DNA of 44,939 nucleotides, from NCBI GenBank assembly GCA_017502465.1, contig JAFVUY010000130.1:1-44939 (forward strand), given 5' to 3'. Shown here piece by piece: positions 43,279-44,939 of this stretch; positions within the stretch are counted from its first letter, which is position 1, and each line of letters begins with the position of its first letter. A model generated the notes under the pieces. That model did no database searches, was not told the origin of the DNA, and worked only from the letters and a program-made list of their open reading frames with translations. Position numbers and translations under genes: made by a program. The stretch is from Bacilli bacterium (lineage in GTDB: Bacteria; Bacillota_I; Bacilli_A; RFN20; CAG-826).

Positions 43279-44277
43279 TTAAATCAAGCCATATTTCTTC
43301 ATTTCTTGAGCGATACCTTTTCTTTCTCTTGTTGATAAAGGCAAAGAATATGTATTAATTTCGTTATTATCGTTAATTTCGTAAAGTTTTGAATAAGAGT
43401 ATATATAAATATATTCATATTTCCTTTCAGAAGGTTTAAATGTCTTAATTAAGTTTTCTATATCCTCCAATAGATTTTCTTCATTCTGATATCTTTCATG
43501 ATACGCGAAATAGAAAATTATCGACACTTCTGTATTTATCTTATAAAACATAGCCTCTAAATTATCCAAAGTGAAAACAGTCACTAAATCATCTTTATAA
43601 TTTTTTGAAAACGTTCTAGTTTTAAGACCTAATTTTTTATCATCATTAACAAAATCATAATAAGTATTATTGAATGTATATTCTAAATTTAAATATTCAT
43701 TTTCTTTATTTAGTTTGTATAAAATTCTTTTAGCGAGAAAAGAAAAATATAATGGATTCTTATAAATAGAGTCGCCTTTCCCACTTATAAAAAACAATTC
43801 AACTAATTTGTTTTCTAAACTGTTTTTGATTTCACTCTTCCTATGTTTGTTTTTTGAGATATTATACTTATCTTTTGCTAGTTTAATCGCGATATTTTCA
43901 TCTAATTGATGAAATTTATACCAATTTTTGAGTCCTTCTTTAACAGGCAAAAACTTTATAATTTGTTTTGATGGTTCTCCTGTTAGAAAGTGCCACTGAC
44001 GATAGAAAAATCCTAACCACTCTAAAGCATCTAAATTTATTTTTTGTGATTTGTTTATTTTGCAAGAAATCTCTTTATTAATAACTAAAAATTCAAAAAT
44101 CGATTCCACTGGTTGAGTTTGCCAAAAAGAAAAACTTGAATCAATTTGTTTGCATAGTTCACTTTTCATAAATTCTTTAATAAATATTTCTATATCTAAT
44201 CCTAAAGAATGAGCATACAAAAACAATTTAGCTTGGTTTCCACATATAAATGATTTTATGTATCTATTCATTTGCAT
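43279..44277 (-). CDS. Putative partner (antitoxin-like) of the DUF3990 protein, with C-terminal extension
   Basis: This 332-residue protein starts MQMNRY, overlapping the upstream gene by 14 bases; GAGGA lies 14 bases before that ATG, and a second ATG follows two codons later. Residues 75-140 hold DALEWLGFFYRQWHFLTG, SKQIIKFLPV and YKFHQLDENIAIKLA, a pattern I associate with cytoplasmic proteins encoded beside DUF3990/DUF3791 toxin-antitoxin genes (W-x-G-Y-x-Y-R-Y-W ... S-x-x-I ... Y-x-x-x-H-x-x-D ... A-I). Residues 165-332 are an additional alpha/beta domain of unknown type with many Lys, Asn and Tyr. The overlap indicates tight co-expression. A neutralising role is inferred only from context. 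Confidence 0.6.
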   Translation of the reverse strand: MQMNRYIKSFICGNQAKLFLYAHSLGLDIEIFIKEFMKSELCKQIDSSFSFWQTQPVESIFEFLVINKEISCKINKSQKINLDALEWLGFFYRQWHFLTGEPSKQIIKFLPVKEGLKNWYKFHQLDENIAIKLAKDKYNISKNKHRKSEIKNSLENKLVELFFISGKGDSIYKNPLYFSFLAKRILYKLNKENEYLNLEYTFNNTYYDFVNDDKKLGLKTRTFSKNYKDDLVTVFTLDNLEAMFYKINTEVSIIFYFAYHERYQNEENLLEDIENLIKTFKPSERKYEYIYIYSYSKLYEINDNNEINTYSLPLSTRERKGIAQEMKKYGLI

Positions 44278-44938
44278 ATTTATTTAATAAGTCCTCAAAT
44301 CTTAATCCTGAATCAGTTGTTTTTAAGACATTAAGAGTTTCTTCTACCGCTGCGTTTCTTTTATTAATCGCATATTCTCTAACAAAATGTCTAAAGACAT
44401 CGTCAAGTATATATTCTTCCACAATATCAAGATTATCAATCGCTTTTTGGGTTCTTAAACAGTATTGTTTTCCAATATCTAGTTGTTTTAAGCACTTTTC
44501 TAATTGTTCAAGAGTAAGTCTATTAGAGAAAAAATCTTCCATATTCATCGCCATCTTGTCGTCTGCGATATCGCCAAAAATAACATCATAATCTTTGCTT
44601 GATAATAATTTCATCTTATTTATTAATTTGCTATATCTATTCCCTTGAGGAATTTTTCCTCTGTTATATCCAATAAAAAATATCCAGTCTAAACCTTCTA
44701 AATATTTGGATTTTAAGCCATCCAAATTAAAAGAGATTTTATATATTCTTTCTTGTCCATCTTCTCCAGCAACAAAGGTAGATGATTGTTTAAAAGTTTC
44801 TCCCAAATAAAAGCCTGGCCCAAAATCAATATTTTTTCTACCATTTGAATAATTATGGGTTATTTCTCCGACAATCCCTCTTTTTGAACCATGATAATAA
44901 TACTCATCTCTTTTTAAGAAAATAAATTCATCATAGAA
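44264..44938 (-). CDS. DUF3990 ADP-ribosyltransferase-like protein, N-terminus beyond window end
   Basis: The frame is open from the window edge through 224 codons to TAG at 44266-44264. It contains YYYHGSKRGIVGE, then DFGPGFYLGETFKQS, and DYDVIFGDIADD, the three blocks typical of DUF3990, a family related to ADP-ribosyltransferase toxins (His-Gly-Ser opening motif, F-G-x-G-F-Y strand, closing acidic block). The rest is helical. A TTG inside the sequence at 44806 should not be taken as the start, since it falls within the conserved GFYLGE motif. The true start is probably only a few codons outside the window, but an extra N-terminal domain is possible. Confidence 0.78.
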   Translation of the reverse strand, partial: FYDEFIFLKRDEYYYHGSKRGIVGEITHNYSNGRKNIDFGPGFYLGETFKQSSTFVAGEDGQERIYKISFNLDGLKSKYLEGLDWIFFIGYNRGKIPQGNRYSKLINKMKLLSSKDYDVIFGDIADDKMAMNMEDFFSNRLTLEQLEKCLKQLDIGKQYCLRTQKAIDNLDIVEEYILDDVFRHFVREYAINKRNAAVEETLNVLKTTDSGLRFEDLLNKYANE

Positions 44939-44939
44939 A

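Noticed and set aside
44804..44806. TTG at 44806 as start of the DUF3990 gene
   Set aside because: The frame stays open to the window edge and the conserved YHGS and DFGPGFY blocks lie upstream of this codon.

Overview
The window looks like a carbohydrate-utilisation island from an AT-rich, monoderm, Mollicutes-related member of the Bacillota (Bacilli). The evidence is the low GC content, AGGAG-type ribosome binding sites, eleven predicted lipoproteins with [LVATS]-x-[SAG]-C lipoboxes, and a MsmK-type ABC ATPase with large insertions. Trp is written TGG and TGA acts as a stop (for example the ATGA overlap at 15017-15020), so the lineage uses the standard code and not the Mycoplasma code. Lineage is an inference from style; no rRNA or other taxonomic marker is present.

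Layout. Positions 1-1563 hold the right part of an IS200/IS605 element: a tnpA C-terminus, an intact tnpB, and a structured right end that is probably the omega/reRNA. It abuts a broken membrane-protein gene. A stand-alone membrane protein with a prephenate-dehydratase-like C-terminal domain follows (1870-3570), then a small zinc-ribbon membrane protein (3687-3986, minus) whose promoter spacer is made of dinucleotide repeats. From 4297 to 12830 a minus-strand set encodes surface and cytoplasmic enzymes: two metallophosphoesterase lipoproteins, a GH20-like enzyme, an SGNH hydrolase lipoprotein and a 745-aa lipoprotein of unknown function. A divergent AraC regulator (13005-13814) faces this set. 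From 31612 down to 13815 runs an apparent 12-gene minus-strand operon. It holds two related lipoproteins, a sugar ABC importer (binding lipoprotein, two permeases, and a dedicated ATPase further down), an SGNH esterase, a DUF4127 protein, GH31, a Gfo/Idh/MocA oxidoreductase, the ATPase, GH36 and an RDD membrane protein.

Positions 31776-37548 (minus) hold two modular lipoproteins that share domains with the 4297 metallophosphoesterase, a NAGPA-type phosphodiester glycosidase lipoprotein and an alpha/beta esterase. A GH26-like lipoprotein lies on the plus strand (37676-39529). The rest is less connected: a GNAT acetyltransferase, a protein of six 16-residue repeats with a C-terminal hydrophobic anchor, a zinc-ribbon membrane protein, an ArsB/NhaD-type transporter, a decayed region, and a probable toxin-antitoxin-like pair (DUF3990 ADP-ribosyltransferase-like protein plus partner) cut by the window end.

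Working model (inference): surface lipoproteins bind a branched, possibly phosphodiester- and ester-decorated glycan. Phosphoesterases, the phosphodiester glycosidase and esterases remove decorations, the GH26-like enzyme cuts the backbone, the ABC importer takes up oligosaccharides, and cytoplasmic GH36, GH31, GH20, esterases and the oxidoreductase finish degradation under AraC control. The most notable novelties are an exported domain present in four copies over three lipoproteins, the prephenate-dehydratase-like/2TM/beta-rich membrane protein, the repeat-containing promoter, and the recurrent lack of ribosome binding sites at several transcription-unit heads.
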